Positions 13,401-24,974 of a DNA stretch of 39,858 nucleotides are shown here, piece after piece (positions within the stretch are counted from its first letter, which is position 1; the number at the start of each line of letters is the position of its first letter). A program made the position numbers and the translations under genes. The notes under the pieces were generated by a model. That model saw nothing but the letters and a program-made list of their open reading frames with translations, made no database searches and was not told the DNA's origin. The DNA is from Mycoemilia scoparia (lineage: Eukaryota > Kickxellomycota > Kickxellomycetes > Kickxellales > Kickxellaceae), in assembly GCA_027575805.1 (NCBI GenBank), contig JANBPU010000149.1, positions 1 to 39,858 of the forward strand, given 5' to 3'.

Positions 13401-13593
13401 CAACACCTGCGGCGGCGGCTGTCACAGAAGCGTAGATATTAGAAGGAGACAAGACACCGAACTCCTGGGCAGTACTGGAGGTATTTTCAGGGTGGGATGG
13501 CATGCTGCTGTTGTGGTGATGAGGGATCGAGCCGTGGTTGCGAGGTAGCGAAGTAGCGTTCTCTCCTCTCGTATTTATGGTCCTCCCAGACAT
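10480..13593 (-). CDS. Rua1_C (DUF4451) domain transcriptional regulator, 2 exons
   Basis: Exon 1 is 13593-12651 and exon 2 is 12419-10480. The 231-nt intron (GTAAGT...TTGTAG) splits codon 315, and both sides join in phase to give 960 residues. The C-terminal third carries the Rua1_C region (about 768-885): two CxxC pairs (C796/C799 and C848/C851), each followed by conserved Trp and His residues (SAFWYHKQFHHGVSSVSGRP; LWFRHAHKCHVYHRP), suggesting zinc-binding modules. Family knowledge: the namesake Ustilago Rua1 activates ustilagic-acid biosynthesis, but the domain is widespread in fungi, so the targets here are unknown. The rest is Ser/Asn/Gly-rich and probably disordered, with a poly-Ala tract coded by GCN repeats near 12785-12835. 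The ATG at 13593 is the first in frame. The C-terminus is acidic and Asn-rich. Confidence 0.85.
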
Positions 13594-16500
13594 TTTAATA
13601 CAGCTATAGTGATTCTATGCGTATATGTATATGTGGAATTACAAAAGAAAGACGATAAGAAAACAAGAAATGGAAAGAGAAAGGGAAGCCGGATGACAAT
13701 AGTTGAAGAGACAAGACAGTGGAAGGACCGTCAAATTAATAGGAAATTAAAAAGGCGAGGCAATGAGGAAGTATTGAAGCAAATGTTATTCAGCAGTGGA
13801 AATTGACAAGAAAATAACATAGATACCAGCCAAAGGCCGATGGGGGCAAGGTTAATTTATAATAAGCTCAAACGCAAGAAAGGGTATTAGTAAAGAAGGA
13901 TACACGAAACCCAAAGCGTCTTTGCACGAATGCTGTAACGTTAATAAAACAGGAAGGTAACTTTGGGAAGGAAGAGGGGGGAGGTAGTGAATAGAACGGC
14001 AGAAGCGATCCGTCAAGGCGTGCAAAATGGGGTGTTCAGAAAAAAGGTCAACACAGGTGAGCAACCCGAAGGTTAGCGGGCAATCAACATTGAACTGGGA
14101 GTGGGCCATGACTGCCAATTACTGGTGCTGGATAAGGTCTGAAAGGTGGGGCCAGTGGTCGCGAGTCGCTTGCTGATCACCCCTCGATTTCCAGGCACCT
14201 CCATTCTGGACCAGAGCACAAAGGCTGAGCGATCTCGACCTGTAGAAAGGGTTGGGTCTCTTAAGTGCCCAGACCGGGGGTGGTGGTTGGCGCTCCCGGG
14301 AAGAAGTGAGATCGCCACTGCACTTTCCAACAGAACAAAGAGGTGTTCCTCTAGACTATTGCTCGCCCCATGCAGGTAAACAGGCCAACTCGTGCCGCCC
14401 GCTCCAACTACCCCCTCCAACCCTCTCCCAGCCGCCATGCCCAAAGAGATTTTGCTCTTCAAAATACCATCACTCTTATTGACTGCCATGTTTGCGGTGC
14501 TGTCCGGATGAGTTGACAAAGTCTATCCACATCCAGCCTGTGAATCTTCCTCTGCCCAAGCTGCCTCTCCTCTGCCAAAGCCTGAAAACACTTGCAGGAA
14601 ACTCGCCAATTTTGGGTTTTGGATTCTATAGGGCGTACAAATTCCCATGATCCGCAAAGGGTCCCAACTCGTCTTTTTCCTCAGTTCCAAACTCATACTC
14701 ATCCCATCAGCACCCGCCTCGGGCCTCTGAGAAAGAAAACATTCATTAATTGTAGAAGAGAAGCCAGTAATGGTTCTTTTTCGCATTATTCCATTTTGCA
14801 ATTGAAGGGCGTTTCCCTATACCTTAGAAGTGATCCTTCACTTTCATTAATAACCCCCGCTATATTTCACGTTCGCATTACTCATCCGCACGTCCATCTA
14901 TCCGCCATGAAGAAAAATTTACCCACCATTGCCGAGAATGCGTGGATATGTTTGGAGTACCCTCCACATCTGGCCTGAGAAAGCTTCTTTGGAAATGCTT
15001 GGGACCAATTCCAGCTGTTCCTGGCCACCAGAGGATGCGTGTCGCAAGCGAGGAGGACTGCAGATGGCATGGTATGGACCCAACCACAATACCCCTCAAC
15101 CGCAAACACTCAGCACTCTACACAGCCAAAAGCTGCAGACATGGTGATGAGGCAACAGGATTTTATTTTTGAAAGTGCTGGGCAAAACCAAGGGGAAGGC
15201 AGAGAGAAGCCTGCTATACCCGAGCCCGCGATAATACATTTGTTGAGAGATAGCCACAACAATCAAGACAGCAGTTGGCCGTCACCGCTTTCGTCAAGAA
15301 AATCCTTGGCTACACAAACCAGTTTTCCACAAATATACTATTCTCAATTAACATCGACTCCACAGGGCCGGCACAATAGAAAACATACCAAAATCGACTA
15401 TTACCGTATGGAGGCGGTGTTGCGTGGTTTACAGGAGGAAAATGCACTGCGCACTCTTTCTACAATGCAAGGCTGAAGTGGGGATCCATAGCTCCATGCC
15501 TTATTGTAGCTTTGCTCCCCACCTGTCCCTGTGAATATATTTGTGTGTGCGTGTGTGTGGCTTGTGTTGTAGAACAGCTACAGAAGGTCTTGAGGGCGAG
15601 ATGGGAGAAGGGGCATCCCATGCGCAGAAAATCTCCATTAAATATACAGTTTCAAGCCTTATTGACAGCTCCACTACAGCCGCCACCCTTGAGGATTTTG
15701 GTGCGACCACCATTTAGGCATGGCTTCTTCATACCTTCTGTCCTAATACGCATCATAATAGCGACTTTAAAAGTGCCGTGCTTAATTATGGCTTTGCTTT
15801 AGACCGTGATGGAAGCATGGCGGCTGCACCGCAAGAAACTTTTGTGGATGTGCTAATTGAAAATCTGGGGTCTTGGGAAACAAAAGCGTGTAGAGCCTCT
15901 GGCAAGACATCAGAGAATAGGCCCAAAGCTTTTTTCCAATCGTCCACATATATATTCCTGCCATTGTCGTCATAATAAGCGCCTGTCTGGATATTAGAGA
16001 CGATATGTGGTTTATTGTCTGGGGGGAGAGAGAAGCTTTCCTTGAGAGTAACTACGATGGCTGTGAATCCTGTTGCCGGAGTAGTAGCGATGGCGGTAGC
16101 GATAATATCGTTCCCTCACAAACAGGAGGAGCAGTGAGAGTAGCTGTGGAAGAGCATCAGTGGCCGCGATAAATCTGGAGTTTTCCAGTATTATACAAGC
16201 TTTACCAGCTTCTCCGCACACCATTCCTTTGGTTCTTTTAAATATCATCTATAACTCAATAATAACATTGGGTTGTTCATCTTCAGCATTTCATTGAACC
16301 ATTCGGAAGCAATCGGCAACTCTTCAGCCATTTTGCATGGGTAGCCACCACTTGTGATCTACTAATGAACATAAATTTGCCCATCATTTTCAAATCTATT
16401 AGTCCTTAACAAGTAGGATCTTCTTGCAAACATGTCACACATCAGGCAAGGCAAAGCAAATAGTGATTTGAGCTTTGCCTTACCATTGTTGGATATTGTC

Positions 16501-19176
16501 TTTTTCAAAGACGATGGAGATAGAGAGAGATATGTATATATTTAGCGTGTGTGTATATGTGATAGGTAGATAAAATAGAGGAGCCCCAATGATTGCATCT
16601 TTACGGAGAAGGAATGCTGGAATGGGCCCGTTTATGCAAAGCATCGGTCGCTATTATTCACCGGAACTTATCTACGACTGGGAATAGCTAGATTAGGAAC
16701 TATCATAATCCATTTTTGAACAATTTCTATAGCGCAAAGACTTTTACTTAATACATTGACAATGTGGCATTTGGCTATCATTGTCAGCCGGCATATCCAC
16801 AATATGTTCAGGCAAATATCACTATGAGTGCATTGGCCATCAGAATAGCAATCGGGGTTATACAATCTGTCACCTGGATCATGCCATACGATCCGAATCA
16901 TTTGATTGAATAAACATCTAAGGAGCTTGGTCTCTTTCAATGAGTTATGTATACAGGCAGCAATGCAACTGTCTGCAGACTTGAGCATCTTGAAAAACTA
17001 TGGATGTACTCACAAAGATATAAATATAGTGGGATTTTCCGAAAACAGCACCCACGTATATCCATATATTTGCTTCAACCTTGGTCTAGAGCTTGTGAAG
17101 ATACAGGTTCGCGTCTACAACGCCGCCTGCTCCCTGAAACTTCCCGAATAAACAAGGACAATCTTATACAGGAGCGAGCTGCCGAGACTTCCCGCAATTG
17201 GCCCTGGCCCCGACACTATTATAGGCCTACATGGACGATCGTTTCTAATTCAAGTAGGATGATTCCTCGGCGACTTTCTGTTAAATGTCTTCTCGCGGTT
17301 GATCCTTTTGTATCACCATAGCGTTTGTTTGTAACGCATTGGCTTATTCTCGGGGTCTTCATGCCTTTCAGAAATTCAGTTGTTCAATCATCTGCTAGTT
17401 CCTGATAAGGCTTTGAGAAGTTGGATTTGCAACCACCCTGGCAGTGAATGCTGAAGAATTCATGCAATGGCACTGATATGTACGACTTTGCTTTTGTTGA
17501 AGACGAGAGGCTCAGGCTTTTTTAACGATCGGGATAGGTCAGGTATGATTATTTTTCTATTGGCCAAACATCGTATTCCCCTTTTTGAAGCAGAAGCTAG
17601 GATCAGTGCTTTTTTCCTTTCCAGATGTGGCCATTCAGCATGTCAGTCAGCCGTGAGCTGATGTGATCAAAACCTTGATTATCCTGATGATCAGAATTGA
17701 GATCAGGAAATCAAGGACAGGGGAGACCACTTTTTTAAAGCCTTGAAATGGAAAAAAGGTGGCTTTAGTTTTGGCGGATTGTCCTTTACATTTACAGTGC
17801 AGTCCACGCCCAGTCCCAACAACACATTTGGCGGGCGCGTGGAGAAATCTACAGGAACAAGTCAGGTGTGAGAAGTAGACAGAGCATCAGGGAAAGAGCC
17901 AAGACCTGATATCAGGATTATGACCAGTTGTGGCTAAGGTATGACTACCTTTTAATGTTTCTTGGGGATGGTAATGCTGAGCCACCAGTGACTGTTTGGA
18001 CGCGGCTTACATTCTCAACATACATCAATTCCAAAGTAATATTTGGCTATGTGTTTGTGTTGCAACAGAGTTGCAGCCTGAATAGAAAATTTTGACGGCC
18101 TGGTATAGCAGGGCTTTTGCGGAGGGTCTTTCTTGGCGAGACCACAGGATAGTTACAAAATGCATTGTTTATGGATACAAGGCACAAATGCATAGGGTCT
18201 AATGGCGGCTGTAGCAGATGGGCTGCTGCAAAGAAACCCCACGGTGCGTCTTTAATAGCAGCCGACTTAGTATTACACACAAGCATGCGCTTCTCACAAA
18301 CAAAGCTAGGCTAGATAGAAAACCTTTAGCGATGGCTTGGTGTAGTGTCCAAGGCCCTTTTTGATTTGGCCAAGTAGTCATCAGCAAGAAAGGCTTATGC
18401 TACTCAAGGCGATCTATTTTGACGGATTTTGAATCTTGATTGCTAGAAGAGGTGCTAAGGCGCCTTTGGCTGGGATTTCAATGCTTCAGTCCAACGAGGA
18501 TGCATACCAGTCTGTATCATAAAAGCCTTTAAACGGAGGTTTTTAGCATCCCGAATCAAGAAAATTGATGACGAAATCTATTTGCTGTCATAATGGAATA
18601 GATTTTTATTGGGCTGAGAGGATGAAAGGTAAATTATGTTAAAGATGCACAAAACTAGTGTGAGTACACACAACAACAGAAGCAGCGATACTCAATTTTG
18701 TTGTGTGGTGAGTGTGCCATTGTTTGCCTTACCACTGTTGACTGCTGTGGCATTAAGCAATTGCAAAGCCCTGTCTGTGGCTCTTATCCTTGTCTCTTCA
18801 GAACTCCCCTTTTACTTTATTCGTATTTTTATAACTAATTTTTATAACTAATATTCATCCAGTAATTCCCCTCTTATAGCCATCACTAATCTTTTTCCTA
18901 TTGCTCCAAGACCTTTTTCTCGAATTCACTCCATTCACCCCCGTTGTTATATATTTACTCATTCTCGTTCATTTTTCTTTTGAATCGTGAAAATTGTTTT
19001 ACCACCAATTAATACACTGTTACTCTAATTCCTCTAATCCTACTGCACTTCCTTTCACAGCGTGTTTGAGAGGCGTGCTGTAATTTCCACAATCATTGCG
19101 GTTCGGGTCTAATCTTTGATCCCGCGATTCTTGTAATTTTTCTTTCGATTTTTTACACATCTCTGGAAGGTGCACC
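13594..19176. other. Long divergent upstream region between the Rua1-like and PUF genes
   Basis: About 5.9 kb separates the two divergently oriented start codons, and I recognise no gene in it. Parts (about 14050-15800) are more GC-rich than other intergenic DNA here and contain several fairly long open frames: 14519-14073 (-), 15039-15476 (+, no ATG start), and a plus-strand frame running through about 15420-15802. None shows a domain or convincing splice partners. They could be leader uORFs, a decayed gene or chance. A fold-back sequence lies at 17673-17716. Confidence 0.4.
17673..17716. repeat. Imperfect inverted repeat
   Basis: The left arm CCTTGATTATCCTGA (17673-17687) pairs with the right arm TCAGGAAATCAAGG (17703-17716), with one bulged base and a 15-base loop containing further GATCAG/GATCA repeats. 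It lies in non-coding DNA. It could be a protein-binding palindrome or element debris. Confidence 0.4.
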
Positions 19177-19184
19177 TATAAAAA
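19177..19184 (+). promoter_or_regulatory. TATA box of the PUF gene
   Basis: TATAAAAA about 300 bases upstream of the PUF start codon, immediately followed by CCAATA. The spacing allows a leader of roughly 250-280 nt. Confidence 0.45.
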
Positions 19185-19485
19185 CCAATAGCTTCAATTT
19201 AGCGCACATCGACACATTTCCTGCCAGTCGAAGCTTTTCTAAACTCTGCACCGATTTACCTAGCCACAAGAGAGCGCGTGTTTATACTACTAGGCCGCAG
19301 TTAAATTACTAAAGCTCTGCCACCAACAGCAACTCTGCTTATATCACAGTAAATATCGTTGGTAGTAAAGTTGCTCAAACTCTCAGCCAGGACTAAATAA
19401 AATAATCTTGTAGAAAATCACTACTGGACTAGAAAACTCTTCGTATCAGTATTACACACCGGGCTTACCCAAACAAAACGGCAGT

Positions 19486-22400
19486 ATGTCACCACCACCA
19501 GAAAATCAAAGGTATATAGTAAATTAATTTTTGTTTCAACCATGTCTTGCTTTACTTTAAGGCTGTCCCACCTTCAGCTTCGTAGTGTCCTGAAAATCAT
19601 GAGCTATTTTATATGGTTTTGTATGTCTGTTGATGTCAGATGTGCCTTTGTGATTTTACTTGTTGAAGCCCGGACTACTTGCATTTCTATACTTTTACCT
19701 TTAACCTTAATTGCTATTACCTCTTTTCTACCTTATAGTCGCACTGCCTTCCAACCTACCTCGAACGCCGAACAGTCAATGCTCAGCTCCTCATCCCTTG
19801 TTTCTCCAATAGACCATTCCTCTGGGGCCGTTAAAGAGGGTCAGCCTATTAACCGGCCACAGCACGCAGGTAGTGCTTCAGTAGGTCTTCTCACCTCGAA
19901 GTCTCCTGCACCACCAAATGGAAATCCTATTGGAGCCCGAAGTAGCGCACCTTTTAGCACCACTGGGCTTGATAACTCTTTTGGATTCCTTCCCGCCTCA
20001 AGCAGCAGTATCAAAATCCCATCAGTTAACCCCAGTGTCACAGCAACTTCAGCCCGTTCCCGCCATAACCGCACTGCCTCATATGGAACTTCGCTGCTTG
20101 ATTCGCTAAATGAAAGTAAAAAGCTTCAGTCCTCCTCTTCATCCTTTGCTTCTGTGTATCGTCCCTCTGTCCGCGGCCATGCGCGCCACCAGACAGTATC
20201 AGAGTTTTGGGACGACGGTGATGATCTGGACTCTCTCCTTGATAATCATATCACTAACCGGCTTTCGGCCGATATTTATGGCTCTACGGCATCCTCTTCA
20301 CTCTTGCAGGGGTCAAACTCAAGATCACAGAGCACTTCTCCATCCAACAAAGATGATGTTATGAGACCAATTGGATCAGCCCTCTCTCGCCCTCCAAATA
20401 TTCTGGGCGATATAAATGAGTTGGCTGGCGAAGATAGCTCCATGCAATCTTTGATGGGCAATAGTAGTCTTCAGCCAAAGGATACTGGCGTGTCTTCTGG
20501 TCATGGCATGTCTGGTATAATCGCTTCTGGCAGCCCCCTAAGAAGCTCTTTTTCGTCGACTTCTTTGCGATCTGCATTTTTAAGACCACGTGGGGCCAGT
20601 GCCCATGTTCCCAATTTGTCTACATCGGTTTTCGATGATAAGGTTTGGGGAACAAGCCTGGGGCAAAAGAGTGTATCTCCAGTGAACAAACACTCGACCT
20701 CACCCTCGGATGTTCCATTCTCTGACCACTCGGTTGCTTCAATTCTTATGAATAAGCGTGGTGGGCGTCATGTTCGCCATGAAAGTGAGATACTTCCAGG
20801 ACAGGTTGGTTCTGACTTGCGTGCCACATCCTCAACAACATCAGTAAACAGGTTATCCAATCAGCTTGGATCGCTTAACCTCAATACACTCAACAACAGT
20901 AGAATGAACAGCCTAAGCAACCTTCGCTCTGAGTACCTGCAGGACATCAGTGGCGCTGACGTTTCCGAGTCTGATTTAGATCAGGCCGCTAGGATTCGTT
21001 CATACAGCTTCACTAAGCCTGTGGAAGATGACGACCTTGACATCGACACACTGCATGCAGCAGCTACATCCGATAACCCAACAGCCATGCTACGCAAGAC
21101 TCAGGTCAGCAACATGCTACGCACTCACAGCCGTTCAAAGACTATGGCAACACCTCTTGGTGAGAGCCAGTCTTTGTCATTTAGCCAGTCATCTCTGTCT
21201 GGTCTATTCCCGGTCAGCGACTCGTTTGGTGGCCATCTTCCTGCACTTTCTAATGCATTAACAACTGGGCTAGATAGGTTAAGCCCTCAGGAATTTATGA
21301 AGGTCAATTCTCTTGATTCAACCATGGCTGATGCACCTCCTCTTAACATGAGTGGACGCTTGACTGCTGGTCACAGTCGCCAAAATTCAGCAGGCTTTTT
21401 GAAAGACCTCAATGGTGGCCATACACCTTTACTTCGTGGTTTGACTCAGCACGGTGGCGATTTGAAAAAAGGCGTCGCTGATGTTTCAATCTCTGAACCG
21501 GTTCGCACCACTGGTATTGGTGGCACTGTTGTAACCTCTACTGACAAGGGCATCGTCTCTACTGACTCTGTTGTTCCTACACGTTCAATCTGGGTTGGAA
21601 ATCTTGATCCAGCACTTTCTTCTGAAGAGCTAATCGCCAAGTTTGGCAAGTACGGTCGTGTTGAGAGCCTGCGTCTCCTACCTGACCGTCAGTGTGCCTT
21701 TGTCAACTTTATGAGGCTAGAAGATGCGATTTCCGCACGCGAAGAAATGCAGGGAGGAAGACTTGGAAACTGCATTGTCAGAGTCAACTACGGAAAGGGT
21801 GAAAATTATGCCAGCTCTGACGCCCAGGCTATGCAACCCACCAGGGCTCTATGGATTGGCAATATTTCCTCGTCCACCACTCCACAGATTCTCGAGGAGT
21901 TCTTTTCCAAGTTTGGTACTATCGAGTCGGCCCGTGTTTTGTCCCACAAGAATTGTGGCTTCGTAAACTTTGAGAAGCTTGAAGATGCTGTACGTGCCAA
22001 GCAGGACATAAACGGAAAGGAGTTACAAGGAAGCATTGTTCGTATTGGTTACGCCAAGGAGCCGGTTAAGGGTGGTCCCGATGCACAGAATCGCTGGGTC
22101 AATCCTGTTCCCAGCACTGCGCCTCTCACTATCAGTGGTCGTATGGCTGAAGCCAGTGCTATAGTTGGCACTACCTCTGGTGGCATAGGCAATAATGAAG
22201 TGCTCGAGCCAGACTATTCACTAAAAATGGACGAGTCTCTTGTGGCATTCCCATTTGCCAGCGAGCTCCCGCCTCTACCTACGCCCACTGTTCGTATAAT
22301 AAACAACCAAGGACAAACTCCAGTAAACCCTACCGACAGCTCTGCCTCTGGCACAATCTCTAGCCCTACTACCTCTGAGCTTCTAAACGATCTCATCAGT

Positions 22401-23888
22401 GAGACTGAACTCGAAGATGGAACCACTGTTAACATGATCGATCAAGCACAGCTCCGCGAAGTAAGAAAGCGTCTGGATTCTAAACCTGAAAAGGAAGAGT
22501 TTGCTTTGATATTTGACAGCCTCATTTCGGTATGTGTTGAGCTGTGTACCGACTATGTTGGAAATGTCTTGGTCCAAAGACTTATTGAGGGTAGCGACGA
22601 TGAGCAGCGCTTACGTCTAGTCAACACTGTTTCTCCTCACATTGCCTCTATTGGTGTGCACAAGAATGGAACATGGGCTGTTCAAAAAATGATTGATTCT
22701 GCCACCACAGCCGCTGAACAGGAAGTCATCGTAAAGTATACTAAGCCCTACGCTCCCCGTTTGCTCCTGGACCAACTTGGCAATTATGTTGTCCAGTGCT
22801 GCTTGCCATTCCAGGATGGCCGCAACCAGTTCATCTTTGACTCCATTCACGGTCGCTGCCAAGAAATTTCGCAGGGACGATTTGGGGCAAGGTCAATAAG
22901 AACTTGTCTTGAACACAAGTCAACTACGCGTGCCCAGCAAAAATTGGTTGCTGTTGCATTGGTCATGAATTCTGCTACTCTTGCAACCAATGCCAACGGC
23001 AGCCTTCTGATGAACTGGCTCACCGAGTCTTCTAATTTCCCGGGTAGATTCCGTGTTTTGGCCCCTCAGGTGGCTAGTCATCTACGCCATCTATGTATGC
23101 ATAAGCTAGGTTCGTCTCTCATCATCAAGATTGTTGACCAAGCTATTGAACCAGATGCTCGTGACCTGATCCTTAATACACTCTTCTTCAATCCAGAACC
23201 TCAAGTTCTGACAGATATACTTTCTGATCAAGTTCACGGATTTAACGTTGTGTACTCGATTCTGACTGGTAAATCTATTGAGGAGGGTGATAAGGCAAGG
23301 CTTGCTGAGGTCGTCCAGACTACTCTCAAACCGTTTTTGCACCAGGGCGCACACATTTATCGCCGTCTTCTCGAATACACCAAGGAAATACTTCATCAAA
23401 CCGATAAGCCCTTTGGTATGCCTGGATACGTTAATGGCTTGATGGCTCCCGCTGGAGTCCAGCTACCATCTAATTACCAAATGATGGGCATGCCTAACCC
23501 AGGACTAAGCGCACATCCACTATCTTACCCATACGATCCATCAATGCAGCTCAATGCAAATTCGTCTCTTAGCTATTCTATGCCTGGTTATCCCATGGGT
23601 GGGACCACTGGTGGACTAGCGACTGCTTCGTCGTCTCTTCACATGAACTATCCTCCTGGAGGATCTGGGTATATGGTAATGGGCAATCCACATCTCAGCT
23701 CTGTTGATGGAGCCAGTGGCGCAAGCAACGGAAGCCTGTCTCCAATGGGTCACCACCACCAGCCTACATCTCAAATGCCCTTTTCTGTTAACCAGGCCAG
23801 AAAATCGCCGCTAAGCAACAATGTATCTATTGGAAATGGTAAAGTCAGTGCTGGAAGTAACAACACCCACCCAACAACAGCTCTCTAA
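19486..23888 (+). CDS. RRM-RRM-PUF RNA-binding protein of the Jsn1/Puf1-Puf2 type, 2 exons
   Basis: A 26-nt first exon (19486-19511, MSPPPENQ plus two bases) joins exon 2 (19739-23888) across a 227-nt intron (GTATAT...TTATAG), giving 1391 residues. The unspliced frame would add an implausible hydrophobic N-terminus, so the spliced start is preferred. Two RRMs lie at about 624-700 (RNP2 IWVGNL, RNP1-like CAFVNF) and 709-784 (LWIGNI, CGFVNF). PUF-type helical repeats follow at about 930-1190 (NVLVQRLIEG, GTWAVQKMI, GNYVVQCCLP, GARSIRTCLE, GSSLIIKIVD). The N-terminal half is Ser-rich with a conserved-looking HARHQTVSEFWDDGDDLDSL block. The C-terminus is low-complexity, rich in Met/Pro/Gly/Ser. 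Family knowledge: Jsn1/Puf2-type proteins bind mRNAs, many encoding membrane and mitochondrial proteins, to control localisation and decay. Confidence 0.92.
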
Positions 23889-24560
23889 ACACAAAAATGG
23901 CATTAGACGTACTTCATATTAATACCGCATTATACATAATTGTAAAACACGAAAAGATTATACATGCAAGTAAAGATGCTAACACCCAAACATAAAACTT
24001 ACACAAACAACTTTCCTGCTTATACTTTATTTCTTGTTCCTATGCATGGCTGCTACTTTTACTACTATTACTACTACTACCACTATTATTAACGTTTATT
24101 ACTACAGTTATTATTCATTTTATATAAACTAATCCAAACAAAAACCTTATTCATCCATAATGAAGGCGGAATTCTGAAATGTTTGTGCGCTGTACTTTTC
24201 CATTCCAAATGTTACTACTCCATATTTCCTTGTTTTGTGAGACATTCGGCTATGATAAAGCACAGAGGGGCAATATCTGGTATGTGGGCCATGTATATCG
24301 GTGCTACTGCAACTTTGAAAGCTTCAATTAAATTGGTTGCTATATAATGGGTGACTCTGGGATGCTTCTTGAGAAAGCATTTCTATATTCTTTGTTTGTT
24401 AAGCCATTATTTTTCCACATTTTATTTTCATTCGCAAAATATAAAGATATTTACATTTATTGTTGCCGTTGCACTCAGGACAGGCTATTTTCAAACACTC
24501 GAGTATACCAAGCAAAACATAATAATCTAGGAGGCAGACCGGGATAAATAAATAGATATA
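23889..24560. other. 3' flank of the PUF gene
   Basis: No gene seen. It contains a TAC/ATT triplet-rich run at about 24055-24105 and AT-rich sequence that probably holds the PUF 3' UTR. The last ~30 bases before 24561 are a purine- and A-rich leader. Confidence 0.4.
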
Positions 24561-24974
24561 ATGTATATCAAGGGTATCGGAAAGTATGCATCGGGGATTT
24601 TGTTGACTGCGGCTTTAATGGGATGTGTAATAATGCCTGGACAAGTAAGATCTGAAACCATTTTAAGCTTTCGGCAGATCCATTCATTAACAAAGCTGTT
24701 TGAGAATCCGGGGCTAGTAATGGTGACGGATGCTACCAAGGATCAAAAAGTCAAATCAGATTTGGCGGCCATAGCACACAATTTTTTCATGTTCAATGTG
24801 GCCAAAGCCATAGAGTCAAATGATCCAAGATATGTGAGGCTTGGATTGCAGAGATTGGATATAAAGATGGATACTTTGTTGGATGAGAAACCTCAGACCT
24901 TGACAGACAACCAGCTTGGAATCTTGAGGGGAGTCAAGCATGTCATTGAGAGAGTAATGCCTCCAGCCAGCTAG
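24561..24974 (+). CDS. Small protein with signal-peptide-like N-terminus, function unknown
   Basis: A single-exon frame of 137 residues that I do not recognise. Residues 1-31 have a basic start (K4, K8), a hydrophobic core (GILLTAALMGCVIM) and a plausible cleavage site after VRS, so it may be secreted or ER-lumenal. A mitochondrial or membrane-anchored location is also possible. The rest is a mixed-charge, probably all-helical ~105-residue segment with no cysteine (HNFFMFNVAKAIESNDPRYV, LGLQRLDIKMDTLLDEKP). Codon use is ordinary, stop is TAG, and AATAAA follows at 25081-25086. The TAG is followed by a short TTAG/TTAA repeat and a G-rich tract. Coding status is supported by composition and a clean ATG, not by homology. 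Confidence 0.55.
   Translation: MYIKGIGKYASGILLTAALMGCVIMPGQVRSETILSFRQIHSLTKLFENPGLVMVTDATKDQKVKSDLAAIAHNFFMFNVAKAIESNDPRYVRLGLQRLDIKMDTLLDEKPQTLTDNQLGILRGVKHVIERVMPPAS

Noticed and set aside
19542..19738. The unspliced PUF open frame begins at 19542 with a hydrophobic, membrane-like N-terminus.
   Set aside because: This stretch lies between a GTATAT donor (19512) and a TTATAG acceptor (19738). Splicing gives MSPPPENQ...RTAFQP in phase, a far more plausible start for a cytosolic Jsn1-type protein.
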